This document shows positions 55,203 through 63,518 of a DNA stretch of 64,000 nt, piece by piece (the first letter of the stretch is position 1; every line of letters begins with the position of its first letter). The stretch spans positions 1,860,001 to 1,924,000 of the forward strand of contig NZ_CP108462.1 in assembly GCF_036226365.1 (NCBI RefSeq), given 5' to 3'. The notes beneath the pieces were generated by a model. It saw only the letters and a program-made list of their open reading frames with translations. It did not search any database and was not told where the DNA came from. The DNA is from Streptomyces sp. NBC_01262 (GTDB lineage: Bacteria; Actinomycetota; Actinomycetes; Streptomycetales; Streptomycetaceae). Position numbers and translations under genes: made by a program.

Positions 55203-56308
55203 GCACACAGGGAAAGATCCAGATCCTGCGCAGGGAGGAAGTCAGCCGGGCGTCCCTGCGCCGAAGCCAGCCCGTCGCGGAAGGGAACACCGTACTGGTC
55301 TACGTCGACCGGCGGGGACGACGGTTCGTCGCAGACCGCCCGCTGACCGCGGCCGAGATCTGGTTCGAGACGCCGAGTGTGGTCTATGTGGTGGACACCG
55401 GGGTGCATCACGAGGAATTCGGCTTCGACCTGCCCTCGAAGGAGGAGGCGTTCTCCTTCCGGGCCAACGTCGAACTGGCCTGGCAGATCCGGGATCCCGA
55501 CGAAGCGGTCAAGGCCCGGATCTCCGACGCGCAGTCCGTCTACCGCCCGTACCTGCAGCGGCAGTTACGCAGAATCAGTCGCAATCACGGGGTGGAGAAC
55601 AGCGCCGGCGCCGAGCACGAGATCAACGACGAGTTCGCGGAGGGGCCGCACCATCTCGGCCAGGGCCTGTACCTGCTGAACTGCACCGTCACGCTGGCGC
55701 TGGACAGCGGGGCGCAGCATCACATCGCCGAGCGCACCAAGGCGAAGTGGAACGACGAGATCACGCTCCGCGAGCACAACTCGAAGCTGGAGAGCACCGT
55801 CCGTCAGGAGCTTGAGGCCAAGGCGGAACATCTCATCGCACAACTGCGCGCCGGGCATGAGCAGGAACGGCTCAAGCAGGCGGAGGAGCACCGGATCGCC
55901 CTCCAGAAGCTGCGGCTCGAACGCTACGACGAGGTACTCAAGGACGAGCGTTGGGGCCTGATCAAGCTCCGCCTGGAAGGCAATCCGGATGACGTGGACG
56001 GTGTCATCAATCTGATCATGCGTCAGAAGCAGGTCGACTACGAAGGGGCCCGCGGCATCCTCAAGGCCGGACTGGACGGCGGAGTGGTGACCCCCAAGCA
56101 GGTTGCCGGCGTGGTTGCCCAGGCCACGGACTTCCTCACCCAGGGACTGCGCCGGAACGCCGACTGGCAGGACGAGGAGCAGCCCGCGATCTCGGCGGCC
56201 GAAGCCAAGAGGGCCGATGACGGCGAGGCCTCGGACGCGGAGATAGCCGAGCCGGACGCGGGCCCCAAGAGCGACGAGAAGGGCGACGAGGGTGACATCC
56301 CTGTCTGA
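55199..56308 (+). CDS. soluble SPFH/band-7-like scaffold protein
   Basis: A 369-aa protein starting at GTG 55199 by GTGA overlap. Residues ~30-150 resemble an SPFH domain (EAFSFRANVELAWQIRDPDE; AVKARISDAQSVYRPYLQRQ). A charged coiled coil follows (HNSKLESTVRQELEAKAEHL; HEQERLKQAEEHRIALQKLR), then a conserved-looking segment (GVINLIMRQKQVDYEGARGI) and an acidic tail. There is no signal or membrane helix, unlike ordinary flotillins, so membrane contact would be through a partner, plausibly the membrane protein encoded next. It is not closely similar to the flotillin at 6338-8350. Confidence 0.78.
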   Translation: MSTQGKIQILRREEVSRASLRRSQPVAEGNTVLVYVDRRGRRFVADRPLTAAEIWFETPSVVYVVDTGVHHEEFGFDLPSKEEAFSFRANVELAWQIRDPDEAVKARISDAQSVYRPYLQRQLRRISRNHGVENSAGAEHEINDEFAEGPHHLGQGLYLLNCTVTLALDSGAQHHIAERTKAKWNDEITLREHNSKLESTVRQELEAKAEHLIAQLRAGHEQERLKQAEEHRIALQKLRLERYDEVLKDERWGLIKLRLEGNPDDVDGVINLIMRQKQVDYEGARGILKAGLDGGVVTPKQVAGVVAQATDFLTQGLRRNADWQDEEQPAISAAEAKRADDGEASDAEIAEPDAGPKSDEKGDEGDIPV

Positions 56309-56927
56309 GGCGTCCGAAGCCGTCGCTCCGGCGGCGGCCAACGCCCTTCTGGACCTGCCCGTTCTCGGGACCCCGGCGTCCTGGCTGGACAAGCTGCTCT
56401 CGGACCTGGGCGCGCCCGCGGCGGTGAACGAGACCGTCGAACTGGCCCTGCTCGCCGTCTGCCTCTACCTCCTCGGCCGCTGGCTGCTCGGCCAGGTCGC
56501 GCCCTGGCTCGCCAGGGTGCTCATCGGCCCGGTCGTCGCTCTGGTCGGCGGCGTGCGCGTGGCACTGCTGCTGCCCGACCTGGCCGTGGCCAGAACCGCG
56601 CGGCTGGCCCACGCCAGGCCGCCCGCCGTCGTCTACACCTACGGACACATGGTGCTCGACGTGTCCGACCGGCTGCAGGCCGCCGTACGGGGCGGTTTCC
56701 CCGCCGTCGCACGCCTGAGCCGCTGGTCCGGCAAGGTGGCTCTGGCCGCGGTCATCGCCGCCGCCCTGTTCTGGAACGGTACCTACTGCTCCGGGTCCGG
56801 GGTGGGGGATGGCTGCACGTCCCCGGCGCAGCAGTGGACGACCTCGGTCAAGACGATGTTCGCCAAGGACGCGAAGGACGGCGACAAGCCGAAGACCAGC
56901 ACATCGAAGAAGGACGGGAAACACTAG
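56292..56927 (+). CDS. multi-pass membrane protein closing the TIR/SPFH operon
   Basis: A 211-aa protein starting at a GTG that overlaps the SPFH gene by 17 nt. Hydrophobic segments are at about 49-68 (VELALLAVCLYLLGRWLLGQ), 73-99 (WLARVLIGPVVALVGGVRVA and on) and 150-166 (VALAAVIAAALFWNG). An amphipathic stretch (VVYTYGHMVLDVSDRLQAAV) lies between and a lysine-rich tail (KDAKDGDKPKTSTSKKDGKH) ends it. No family recognised. Its place suggests a membrane anchor or effector for the SPFH-like protein. The stop codon is built into a bidirectional terminator. Confidence 0.75.
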   Translation: MTSLSEASEAVAPAAANALLDLPVLGTPASWLDKLLSDLGAPAAVNETVELALLAVCLYLLGRWLLGQVAPWLARVLIGPVVALVGGVRVALLLPDLAVARTARLAHARPPAVVYTYGHMVLDVSDRLQAAVRGGFPAVARLSRWSGKVALAAVIAAALFWNGTYCSGSGVGDGCTSPAQQWTTSVKTMFAKDAKDGDKPKTSTSKKDGKH

Positions 56928-56963
56928 GGCCTGTCCGGACGAGATCCGCCGGACAGGCCCTAG
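56924..56963. terminator. bidirectional terminator containing both stop codons
   Basis: Perfect 15-base arms CTAGGGCCTGTCCGG (56924-56938) and CCGGACAGGCCCTAG (56949-56963) with a 10-nt loop. The TAG of the plus-strand membrane gene and the TAG of the minus-strand GH18 gene both lie in the arms. Confidence 0.9.
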
Positions 56964-58003
56964 CCGCCGAGCGCGGTCGCGAAGGCGCCCGCGTCCTGTT
57001 CGACGCCGCTGCAGCTCTCGCTCACCTTGGTGGTGGCTCCGCCGGAGCACTCCTGGTCGCGGAAGGCGGCCCACATCGACAGCCAGGCCAGGCCCTTCGT
57101 CTCGGCGAAGTCGCGCAGCCCGGTGGCGTCGTCGAGGGTGAAGGTCTCCCCCGCGACGTTGTTGACGCCGATCATCGCGGTGACGGCCAGGCCGTGCCAG
57201 GCGGCGTCGGAGGAGAGGCCGAGGGCTTTCATGAGCTGGGTGTGCGCCGCGGCGACGGCCTGTTCGGCGTAGTCGCTCATGTCGTCGGTGTAGGAGGTGC
57301 CGTAGTTCATGGCCATGAGGTTGACGGTGTCCATCTGCACGTCATGGTTGTTGGAGACCTCGATCAGCTTCAGGCTGTCGTCCTGCAGGCCTTCGGGCAG
57401 CACCGGCAGGGTGTACGAGACCCGCAGCTCACGCGACTTCTGGAGCTTGGCGACGGCCTGGGCACGACGGGTCACGGAAGCCGTGTCGGCGAGCGCGTCG
57501 CCCTCTATGTCGAAGTCGGCGAGGGTGGCGCCGGTGGCGTCCAGGACCTCGGCGTAGGCGTCGGCGAGGTCGGCGACGCTGTCGCAGGCACTGGCCAGTT
57601 CGGTGCCGGAGGCGCCGCCGAAGGAGATCCGGATCTGGCTGCCCGTGGCCTTGAGCGCCTTCACCCGGGCGACGACGGCCGTGTCGGTGAGGGCCGTCGA
57701 GTTGCCCCACACGGGGGTGCATGAGTTGGCGCTCTTCGCGATGGCGAAGGCGAGGTTGTACGCGTCCGGGCCGCCGGTCGCCTCGGTGTCGGCGGCCTCG
57801 GTGGCGCTGACGTACGGGGCGAAGGCGATGCCGGACGTGCCCGACGTGGCGGACTCGGCGGAGGACGGCGCGTCGGACACCCGCGCGACGGGGGACGGCG
57901 GCTGCCCTTGCAGGTCACCGCTGCCCGCCGAACAAGCCGTGCTGGTCAGCGCCAGTATCGTGACAAGGACTAACCCGGAGGCCGAACCGGCGAAACTCCG
58001 CAT
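56960..58003 (-). CDS. GH18 chitinase-like lipoprotein
   Basis: A 347-aa exported protein. The signal LVLVTILALTSTAC ends in a lipobox, so the protein is likely anchored on the outer face of the membrane. The glycoside hydrolase family 18 barrel shows ATGSQIRISFGGASGTELAS (substrate-binding strand) and GATLADFDIEGDALAD, in which DFDIE is the DxDxE catalytic motif with the acid Glu kept; VQMDTVNLMAMNYG is the later conserved strand. It would cleave chitin or related N-acetylglucosamine polymers; chitin-binding modules are absent. It is convergent with the TIR/SPFH operon and divergent from the next operon. Confidence 0.85.
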   Translation of the reverse strand: MRSFAGSASGLVLVTILALTSTACSAGSGDLQGQPPSPVARVSDAPSSAESATSGTSGIAFAPYVSATEAADTEATGGPDAYNLAFAIAKSANSCTPVWGNSTALTDTAVVARVKALKATGSQIRISFGGASGTELASACDSVADLADAYAEVLDATGATLADFDIEGDALADTASVTRRAQAVAKLQKSRELRVSYTLPVLPEGLQDDSLKLIEVSNNHDVQMDTVNLMAMNYGTSYTDDMSDYAEQAVAAAHTQLMKALGLSSDAAWHGLAVTAMIGVNNVAGETFTLDDATGLRDFAETKGLAWLSMWAAFRDQECSGGATTKVSESCSGVEQDAGAFATALGG

Positions 58004-58277
58004 TGCACATGCACCTGCTCTCTCGTGGCTGCTGCCTCTGTACCAGAATCAATGCGACGCAACTCTCCGTTCTACCCAACTTCCCGTACGGAGGGGGTCA
58101 GCGAGAATTCACAGGTTTCTCATGCGGAAGCCACGGCCAATACGGTCAAAGCAGCCGCAACCAGCGCCCAATTCGGGGCAACTGCACATGACCGGCCAGG
58201 GCGGATTACCCGTTTTCTCCGCTCCCGGAAAGATTGGATGAGCTTTCTTCACGATGACTCCGCCCTAATATGCCGCA

Positions 58278-58601
58278 ATGAATTCCGAGCCTGTCATCGT
58301 GAACAGCGAGCCGCCGCCCGGACCGGTATTCGTCGACTCCTCCGGGCGCCGGGCCCGGTTACTTCGGCGTGCCGGCATCCTGCTCGGCGTCGCCTGCATC
58401 GGTTACGCCGCCGTGCTGGGCATGGCCTTCATGGGCTGGGGCGGTTCGTCGCTCACCCCGTCCGGGATGCTGCCGTTCGGCCTCGGCCCCAACGCCCAGG
58501 CGGGCGCCTCGCAGCCGGACCGCAGCTCGCCTCCCGGCGGTCCCGGCGGACGCCGCGGCACGCGGTCCCCGTCTCCGTTCCCGTCCCCCTCGGCCTCATG
58601 A
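58278..58601 (+). CDS. small membrane-anchored protein coupled to the deacetylase-GT gene
   Basis: A 107-aa protein with one membrane helix (AGILLGVACIGYAAVLGMAF) and a Pro/Gly/Ser-rich outer tail (GGPGGRRGTRSPSPFPSPSA). Its stop overlaps the start of the deacetylase-glycosyltransferase gene by ATGA, so they are made together. It probably assists assembly or localisation of that enzyme; function unknown. The 274 bp upstream, shared with the divergent GH18 gene, hold the promoters. Confidence 0.75.
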   Translation: MNSEPVIVNSEPPPGPVFVDSSGRRARLLRRAGILLGVACIGYAAVLGMAFMGWGGSSLTPSGMLPFGLGPNAQAGASQPDRSSPPGGPGGRRGTRSPSPFPSPSAS

Positions 58602-60877
58602 GGCGGCGCGGCAGGCACCACACGCCCGGCCCGATGGAGCGCGTCGGCCAGATCAGCACCCCCAAACCCCGCCTGGTCCTGGCCCTGTTGCTCCTGCTGG
58701 GGCTGGCCAGCGTGCTGCTGCTCGACGGCTATCTGCGTTCGGAGGTCGGCAGCGACGACCGCGTACGCAGCGGCGCGAGCGCCGACGACGTGCCCGACGA
58801 CGTGCTGGACGGCGGCCCGATCCTGTCCTTCCGCAGCAGCAGCAGCGGCGGCGGCGGTCAGGGGAGCCAGGGCGTTCAGGGAGGCCAACAAGGCCAGACC
58901 ACCGGACAGCCCGGGCAGAACACGGAGACCCCGCAGAACACGCAGGCCACGCAGACCCGCGAGCCGAGCACCAGCACGATCCCGGACAAGACGATCGCGC
59001 TGACCTTCGACGACGGCCCGGACCCGGAGTGGACCGAGCAGGTGCTCGCGGTGCTGGAGGAGAACGACGTCCCCGGCACCTTCTTCGTCGTCGGGTCGAT
59101 GGTCTCCCGCTATCCGGACATCGTGAAGGACATGGTGGACCAGGGCAACGAGGTCGGCGTCCACACCTTCACTCACGTGGACCTCTCCTACCAGTCGACC
59201 GCCCGGGTCACCCGCGAGCTCAACCAGACCCAGCTGGCGCTGGCCGGCGCGGCGGGCATCAACAGCACGCTCTTCCGCGCCCCGTACTCCTCCTCGACGG
59301 ACGCCATCGACAACTACAGCTGGCCCGTCTACGAGCAGGTCGGAGAGCTGGGCTACACCACCGTCTTCACCGACGAGGACAGCGAGGACTGGGAGCTGCC
59401 CGGCGTCACGAAGATCATCGCGAACGCGACGCCCAAGAGCGGCAAGGGCGCGGTGGTCCTCTTCCACGACGCGGGCGACGACCGCAGCCAGACGGTGGCC
59501 GCGCTCGGCACCTACATCAAGACCATGCGCGCCAAGGGCTACACCTTCGCCACCGTCAGCGGCGCGACCAACGAGCCCAGCGCCATGCGCACCGTCACCG
59601 GCTCCGCCGTGTGGCAGGGCAAGGCGCTGATCGGCGCCGTCGCGGTGGCCGAGTACTCGGTGTCGGGGCTGTCCGTACTGCTGTCGGTGGTCGGCGTGGC
59701 CGTGCTCGGCCGGTTCGGGATGATGCTGGTGCTGGCATGGCGGCACCAACGGCAGCGCAACAAGCGGCCGTTCAGCTGGGGGCCGGAGGTCACCCGGCCG
59801 GTGAGCGTGATCGTGCCCGCGTACAACGAGAAGGAGTGCATCGCCGCGACGGTGAACTCGCTCGCCGCCAGCACCCACCCGATCGAGATCATCGTCGTGG
59901 ACGACGGATCCACCGACGGCACCGCCGATATCGTCGAGGCGATGGGCCTGCCCAATGTGCGGGTCATCCGCCAGCCGAACGCGGGCAAACCCGCCGCACT
60001 GAACAACGGCGTGCGCAACGCCAGTTACGACCTCGTCGTGATGATGGACGGCGACACCGTCTTCGAACCGGACGCCGTGCACCAGCTCGTCCAGCCCTTC
60101 GCCGACGACGGCGTGGGCGCGGTCGCGGGCAACGCCAAGGTCGGCAACCGTAAGAAGATGATCGGGGCCTGGCAGCACATCGAGTACGTGATGGGCTTCA
60201 ACCTCGACCGCCGGATGTACGACGTGCTGCGCTGCATGCCCACCATCCCCGGCGCGATCGGCGCCTTCCGCCGCGAGGCCGTCCTCGGGGTCGGCGGCAT
60301 GAGCGAGGACACCCTCGCCGAGGACACCGACATCACCATCGCCCTGCACCGCGCCGGCTGGCAGGTCGTCTACCAGGAGCACGCCCGCGCCTGGACCGAG
60401 GCCCCGGCCACCGTCGCCCAGCTGTGGCGGCAGCGCTACCGCTGGAGCTACGGCACCATGCAGGCCCTGTGGAAGCACCGCAAGTCCATCACCGACCGGG
60501 GCCCCTCAGGCCGCTTCGGACGCGTCGGCATGCCGCTCGTCGTCCTCTTCCAGATCGTCACCCCGCTCTTCGCACCGCTGATCGACGTCTTCACCATCTA
60601 CGCGATGATCTTCGTCGACTTCGAGGCATCCCTGCTGGCCTGGCTGGCCGTCCTCGCGGTCCAGCTCCTCTGCGCGGCGTACGCCTTCCGGCTCGACCAC
60701 GAGCGCTACCGCTACCTGTGGATGATGCCGCTCCAGCAGATCGCCTACCGCCAGCTGATGTACCTCGTGCTCATCCACTCCTCCGTCACCGCCCTCACCG
60801 GCGGCCGCCTTCGCTGGCAGAAGCTCAAGCGCACCGGCGAGGTCGGCACCCCGCAGACCCCGGCAGGCGTCTCATGA
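58598..60877 (+). CDS. polysaccharide deacetylase fused to processive GT2 glycosyltransferase
   Basis: A 759-aa membrane protein. An N-terminal helix (RLVLALLLLLGLASVLLLDG) and a Gly/Gln/Thr-rich linker precede a NodB deacetylase domain at about 130-330 (KTIALTFDDGPDPEWTEQVL; VGVHTFTHVDLSYQ; AVVLFHDAGDDRSQTV). After a helix pair comes a GT2 domain at about 400-640 (PVSVIVPAYNEKECIAATVN; VVDDGSTDGTADIV; VMMDGDTVFEPDAV; LAEDTDITIALHRAGWQVVY; LWRQRYRWSYGTMQALWKH, the QxxRW processivity motif), then membrane helices. It would polymerise and export an amino-sugar polymer and deacetylate it outside, as in PNAG-like systems. Confidence 0.92.
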   Translation: MRRRGRHHTPGPMERVGQISTPKPRLVLALLLLLGLASVLLLDGYLRSEVGSDDRVRSGASADDVPDDVLDGGPILSFRSSSSGGGGQGSQGVQGGQQGQTTGQPGQNTETPQNTQATQTREPSTSTIPDKTIALTFDDGPDPEWTEQVLAVLEENDVPGTFFVVGSMVSRYPDIVKDMVDQGNEVGVHTFTHVDLSYQSTARVTRELNQTQLALAGAAGINSTLFRAPYSSSTDAIDNYSWPVYEQVGELGYTTVFTDEDSEDWELPGVTKIIANATPKSGKGAVVLFHDAGDDRSQTVAALGTYIKTMRAKGYTFATVSGATNEPSAMRTVTGSAVWQGKALIGAVAVAEYSVSGLSVLLSVVGVAVLGRFGMMLVLAWRHQRQRNKRPFSWGPEVTRPVSVIVPAYNEKECIAATVNSLAASTHPIEIIVVDDGSTDGTADIVEAMGLPNVRVIRQPNAGKPAALNNGVRNASYDLVVMMDGDTVFEPDAVHQLVQPFADDGVGAVAGNAKVGNRKKMIGAWQHIEYVMGFNLDRRMYDVLRCMPTIPGAIGAFRREAVLGVGGMSEDTLAEDTDITIALHRAGWQVVYQEHARAWTEAPATVAQLWRQRYRWSYGTMQALWKHRKSITDRGPSGRFGRVGMPLVVLFQIVTPLFAPLIDVFTIYAMIFVDFEASLLAWLAVLAVQLLCAAYAFRLDHERYRYLWMMPLQQIAYRQLMYLVLIHSSVTALTGGRLRWQKLKRTGEVGTPQTPAGVS

Positions 60878-60938
60878 CGGCCCGCCAGGGAGAAAACGGG
60901 AAGCCCCGGAGCCGGGAGGGCGCCTACGCTCACCTCCC

Positions 60939-61751
60939 GTGACCACCACCCAGGCCATGGCCCACCGGCTCGTCCGCGTCCCCGGCATCGTCGCCGTCAT
61001 GCTCGGCGGCAGCCGGGCCAGGGGCACCCACCGCCCGGACTCGGACTGGGACCTCGGGGTGTACTACCGGGGCGAGCCGGACCTGGCCGCGCTGCGGGCG
61101 CTGGCCGCCGAGGTGACCGGCGGGCCGGTCGAGGTCGCGGGACCGGGCGGCTGGGGCGCCTGGGTGAACGGCGGGGCGTGGCTGACGGTCGACGGCGAGC
61201 AGGTCGACTGGATCCTGCGCGACATGGACCGCGTCCAGCGCGTGTGGGCCGACTGCCGGGAGGGCCGCTACGAAGTGGGCCACCAGCCGGGCCACCCGCT
61301 CGGCTTCTGGTCGCCGGTGTACGCGGGCGAGGTCGCCCTCGGCCGCGTACTGGCCGACCCGGCCGGTGAGCTGACCGATCTGCGGGAGCAGACCCGGCAC
61401 TATCCGGAGCCCCTGCGAACCGCCCTCGTCGAGGCAGCCTGGGAGGCCGGCTTCTCGGTGACTTCCGCCGGCAAGTCGGCCGCCTCCGGCGACATCCTGC
61501 ACGCCGCGCTGTGCCTGTCCCGCGCCATCGGCGTCCTCGCCCAGTGCCTGCACGCCCACCACCGCACCTGGTGCCTCAACGAGAAGGGCGCCCTCGCCTC
61601 CGCCGCCGCCCTCCCGGACACCCCACCGGACTTCCGCGACCGCGCCGAGGCCGTCCTGTCCGGGCTGGGCGACCCCGCGAAGGCGGTGGAGGCCGCGGCG
61701 GCGCTGGTCGCGGACGTACGGGCCCGGCTCCGGCTGCCGCTCCCGCGTTAA
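60939..61751 (+). CDS. nucleotidyltransferase-domain protein
   Basis: A 270-aa soluble protein of the polymerase-beta-like nucleotidyltransferase superfamily. The active-site motif is VMLGGSRARGTHRPDSDWDL (GGSxARG ... SDxD), followed by WGAWVNGGAWLTVDGEQVDW with a third acidic residue, and a helical C-terminal domain. It starts at a GTG. Relatives transfer nucleotides to antibiotics, proteins or are toxin-type (MNT/HEPN), but no HEPN partner is adjacent, so the substrate is open. Confidence 0.82.
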   Translation: MTTTQAMAHRLVRVPGIVAVMLGGSRARGTHRPDSDWDLGVYYRGEPDLAALRALAAEVTGGPVEVAGPGGWGAWVNGGAWLTVDGEQVDWILRDMDRVQRVWADCREGRYEVGHQPGHPLGFWSPVYAGEVALGRVLADPAGELTDLREQTRHYPEPLRTALVEAAWEAGFSVTSAGKSAASGDILHAALCLSRAIGVLAQCLHAHHRTWCLNEKGALASAAALPDTPPDFRDRAEAVLSGLGDPAKAVEAAAALVADVRARLRLPLPR

Positions 61752-61791
61752 TCGAGGGCACCGGCGGCGGCCTGCGGTTACCGTCGGGGGC

Positions 61792-62553
61792 ATGGGCAGC
61801 AACGACAAGCCGCCGCTCGTCGCGATCCTCAGCGGCGCGGGCATCTCGACGGACTCCGGAATCCCCGACTACCGGGGGCCGAACGGGCTGTGGCGGCGCG
61901 ACCCGGAGGCCGAGAAGCTGGTCACGTACGAGCACTACATGGCGGATCCGGCGATCCGGCGGCGGGCGTGGCTGATGCGGCGGGACAGCGAGGCGCTGCG
62001 GGCGCGGCCGAACGCGGCGCATGACGCGGTGGTGCGGCTGGAGCGGGCGGGCGTGCCGGTGCGGGTGATCACGCAGAACGTGGACGGGCTGCACCAGTTG
62101 GCGGGGCTGACCGAGCGCAAGGTCCTGGAGCTGCACGGGACGGCGCGGGCGGTGGTGTGCACGAAGTGCCACCGGCGCTCGGCCATGGCGGAGGCGCTGG
62201 AGCGGGTCGCGGCCGGGGAGGCCGATCCGGCGTGCCTGGCGTGCGGCGGGATCCTGAAGTCGGCGACGGTGATGTTCGGGCAGCGGCTGGACCCGGTGGT
62301 GCTGGGGAAGGCGATGGCGGTGGCGAAGGGCTGCCAGATCATGATCGCCGTCGGTACGAGCCTGCGGGTGCAGCCCGCCGCCTCGCTGGCCGGGATCGCG
62401 GCGGAGCACGGGGCGCGGCTGGTGATCGTCAACGCCGAGCCGACTCCGTACGACCCCATCGCCGATGAGGTCGTACGGGAGCCGATCGGCAGCGCCCTGC
62501 CCGCGCTGCTGGACGGGATCGCCGCTACCAGCGGCCGTGCACCTGCGCCTTGA
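61792..62553 (+). CDS. Sir2-family NAD-dependent protein deacylase
   Basis: A 253-aa sirtuin. It has LSGAGISTDSGIPDYRGPNG (NAD-binding), ITQNVDGLHQLAGLTERKVL (catalytic HG region with LHGTARAVVC), zinc ligands CTKCHR and CLACGG, VMFGQRLDP and IAVGTSLRVQPAASLAGIA. The enzyme removes acyl groups from lysine, consuming NAD+. It stands alone and its last 29 nt overlap the convergent aldo/keto reductase gene. Confidence 0.93.
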   Translation: MGSNDKPPLVAILSGAGISTDSGIPDYRGPNGLWRRDPEAEKLVTYEHYMADPAIRRRAWLMRRDSEALRARPNAAHDAVVRLERAGVPVRVITQNVDGLHQLAGLTERKVLELHGTARAVVCTKCHRRSAMAEALERVAAGEADPACLACGGILKSATVMFGQRLDPVVLGKAMAVAKGCQIMIAVGTSLRVQPAASLAGIAAEHGARLVIVNAEPTPYDPIADEVVREPIGSALPALLDGIAATSGRAPAP

Positions 62554-63508
62554 TCCGCGTGTCGTACAGATCGCGCACCGCGTCGAGCGTGGCGTCCGTG
62601 AGCGGCGGCAGCCCGGCGGCGGCCGCGTTCGCGCGGGCCTGCTCGACCGAGCGGGCGCCGGGGATGACGGAGGTGACGCCGGGCTGCTGGATGATCCAGC
62701 GCAGGGCGGTCTGGGCGGGGGTGGCGCCGCCGGTGGCGAGGGCGGCGAATTCGCCGGCGGCTTCGAGGCCGGTGTCGTAGTCGACGCCGGAGAAGGTCTC
62801 GCCCTGGTCGAAGGACTCGCCATGGCGGTTGTAGTTGCGGTGGTCGTCGGCGGCGAAGACGGTGTCCTTCGTGTACTTGCCGGTCAGCAGCCCGGAGGCG
62901 AGCGGCACGCGCGCGATGATGCCGACGCCGGCCTTCTCCGCCGCCGGGAGGACCGCCTCAAGGGGCTTGAGGCGGAAGGGGTTGAGGATGATCTGCACGC
63001 TCGCCGTGCCGGGCCGGGCGATGGCGGTGAGCGCCTCCTCGCAGGTCTCGACGCTCACGGCGTACGCCGCGATGCGCTGCTCCGCGACAAGGGTGTCGAG
63101 GGCGTCGAAGACGGCGTCCGAGGAGTAGACCGCGGTCGGCGGGCAGTGCAGCTGGACCAGGTCCAGGGTGTCGACGCCGAGGTTGCGGCGCGAACGGTCG
63201 TTCCAGGCGCGGAAGTTGTCCAGGACGTAGTTCTCCGGGACCTGGGCCTGACGGCGGCCCATCTTCGTCGCGACGAGGATCCCGGCGTCCGGGCGCTCCG
63301 CCAGGTAGCGGCCGATCAGCTGCTCGCTGCGCCCGTCCCCGTACACGTCGGCGGTGTCGAAGAACGTGACGCCCTCCGCGACCGCCGCGTCGAGAACGGC
63401 GAGGGCGTCCTCCTCCCGTACGTCGCCCCAGTCGGCGCCCAGCTGCCAGGTGCCGAGTCCTACGACGGAGACCTCACGGCCGGTCCTGCCCAATACACGC
63501 TGTTCCAT
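62525..63508 (-). CDS. aldo/keto reductase
   Basis: A 327-aa NADPH-dependent oxidoreductase of the AKR fold. FFDTADVYGDGRSEQLIGRY contains the catalytic Asp and Tyr, ILVATKMGRRQAQVPENYVL the Lys, and LDLVQLHCPPTAVY the His. The C-terminal cofactor site is TGGATPAQTALRWIIQQPGV ... VIPGARSVEQARANAAAAGL. The substrate is unknown; close relatives act on sugars and small ketones. It overlaps the sirtuin gene at the 3' end and follows a hypothetical gene 10 nt upstream. Confidence 0.92.
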   Translation of the reverse strand: MEQRVLGRTGREVSVVGLGTWQLGADWGDVREEDALAVLDAAVAEGVTFFDTADVYGDGRSEQLIGRYLAERPDAGILVATKMGRRQAQVPENYVLDNFRAWNDRSRRNLGVDTLDLVQLHCPPTAVYSSDAVFDALDTLVAEQRIAAYAVSVETCEEALTAIARPGTASVQIILNPFRLKPLEAVLPAAEKAGVGIIARVPLASGLLTGKYTKDTVFAADDHRNYNRHGESFDQGETFSGVDYDTGLEAAGEFAALATGGATPAQTALRWIIQQPGVTSVIPGARSVEQARANAAAAGLPPLTDATLDAVRDLYDTRIKAQVHGRW

Positions 63509-63518
63509 GACGCTGATC

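Noticed and set aside
52620..55208. 862-codon minus-strand frame opposite the NLR-like gene
   Set aside because: Shadow of the overlapping plus-strand operon; His/Arg/Pro-rich composition and no start context. The plus-strand overlaps with TIR and SPFH genes are decisive.
58403..60478. 691-codon minus-strand frame opposite the deacetylase-GT gene
   Set aside because: The plus strand has complete NodB and GT2 motifs; the antisense frame has none.
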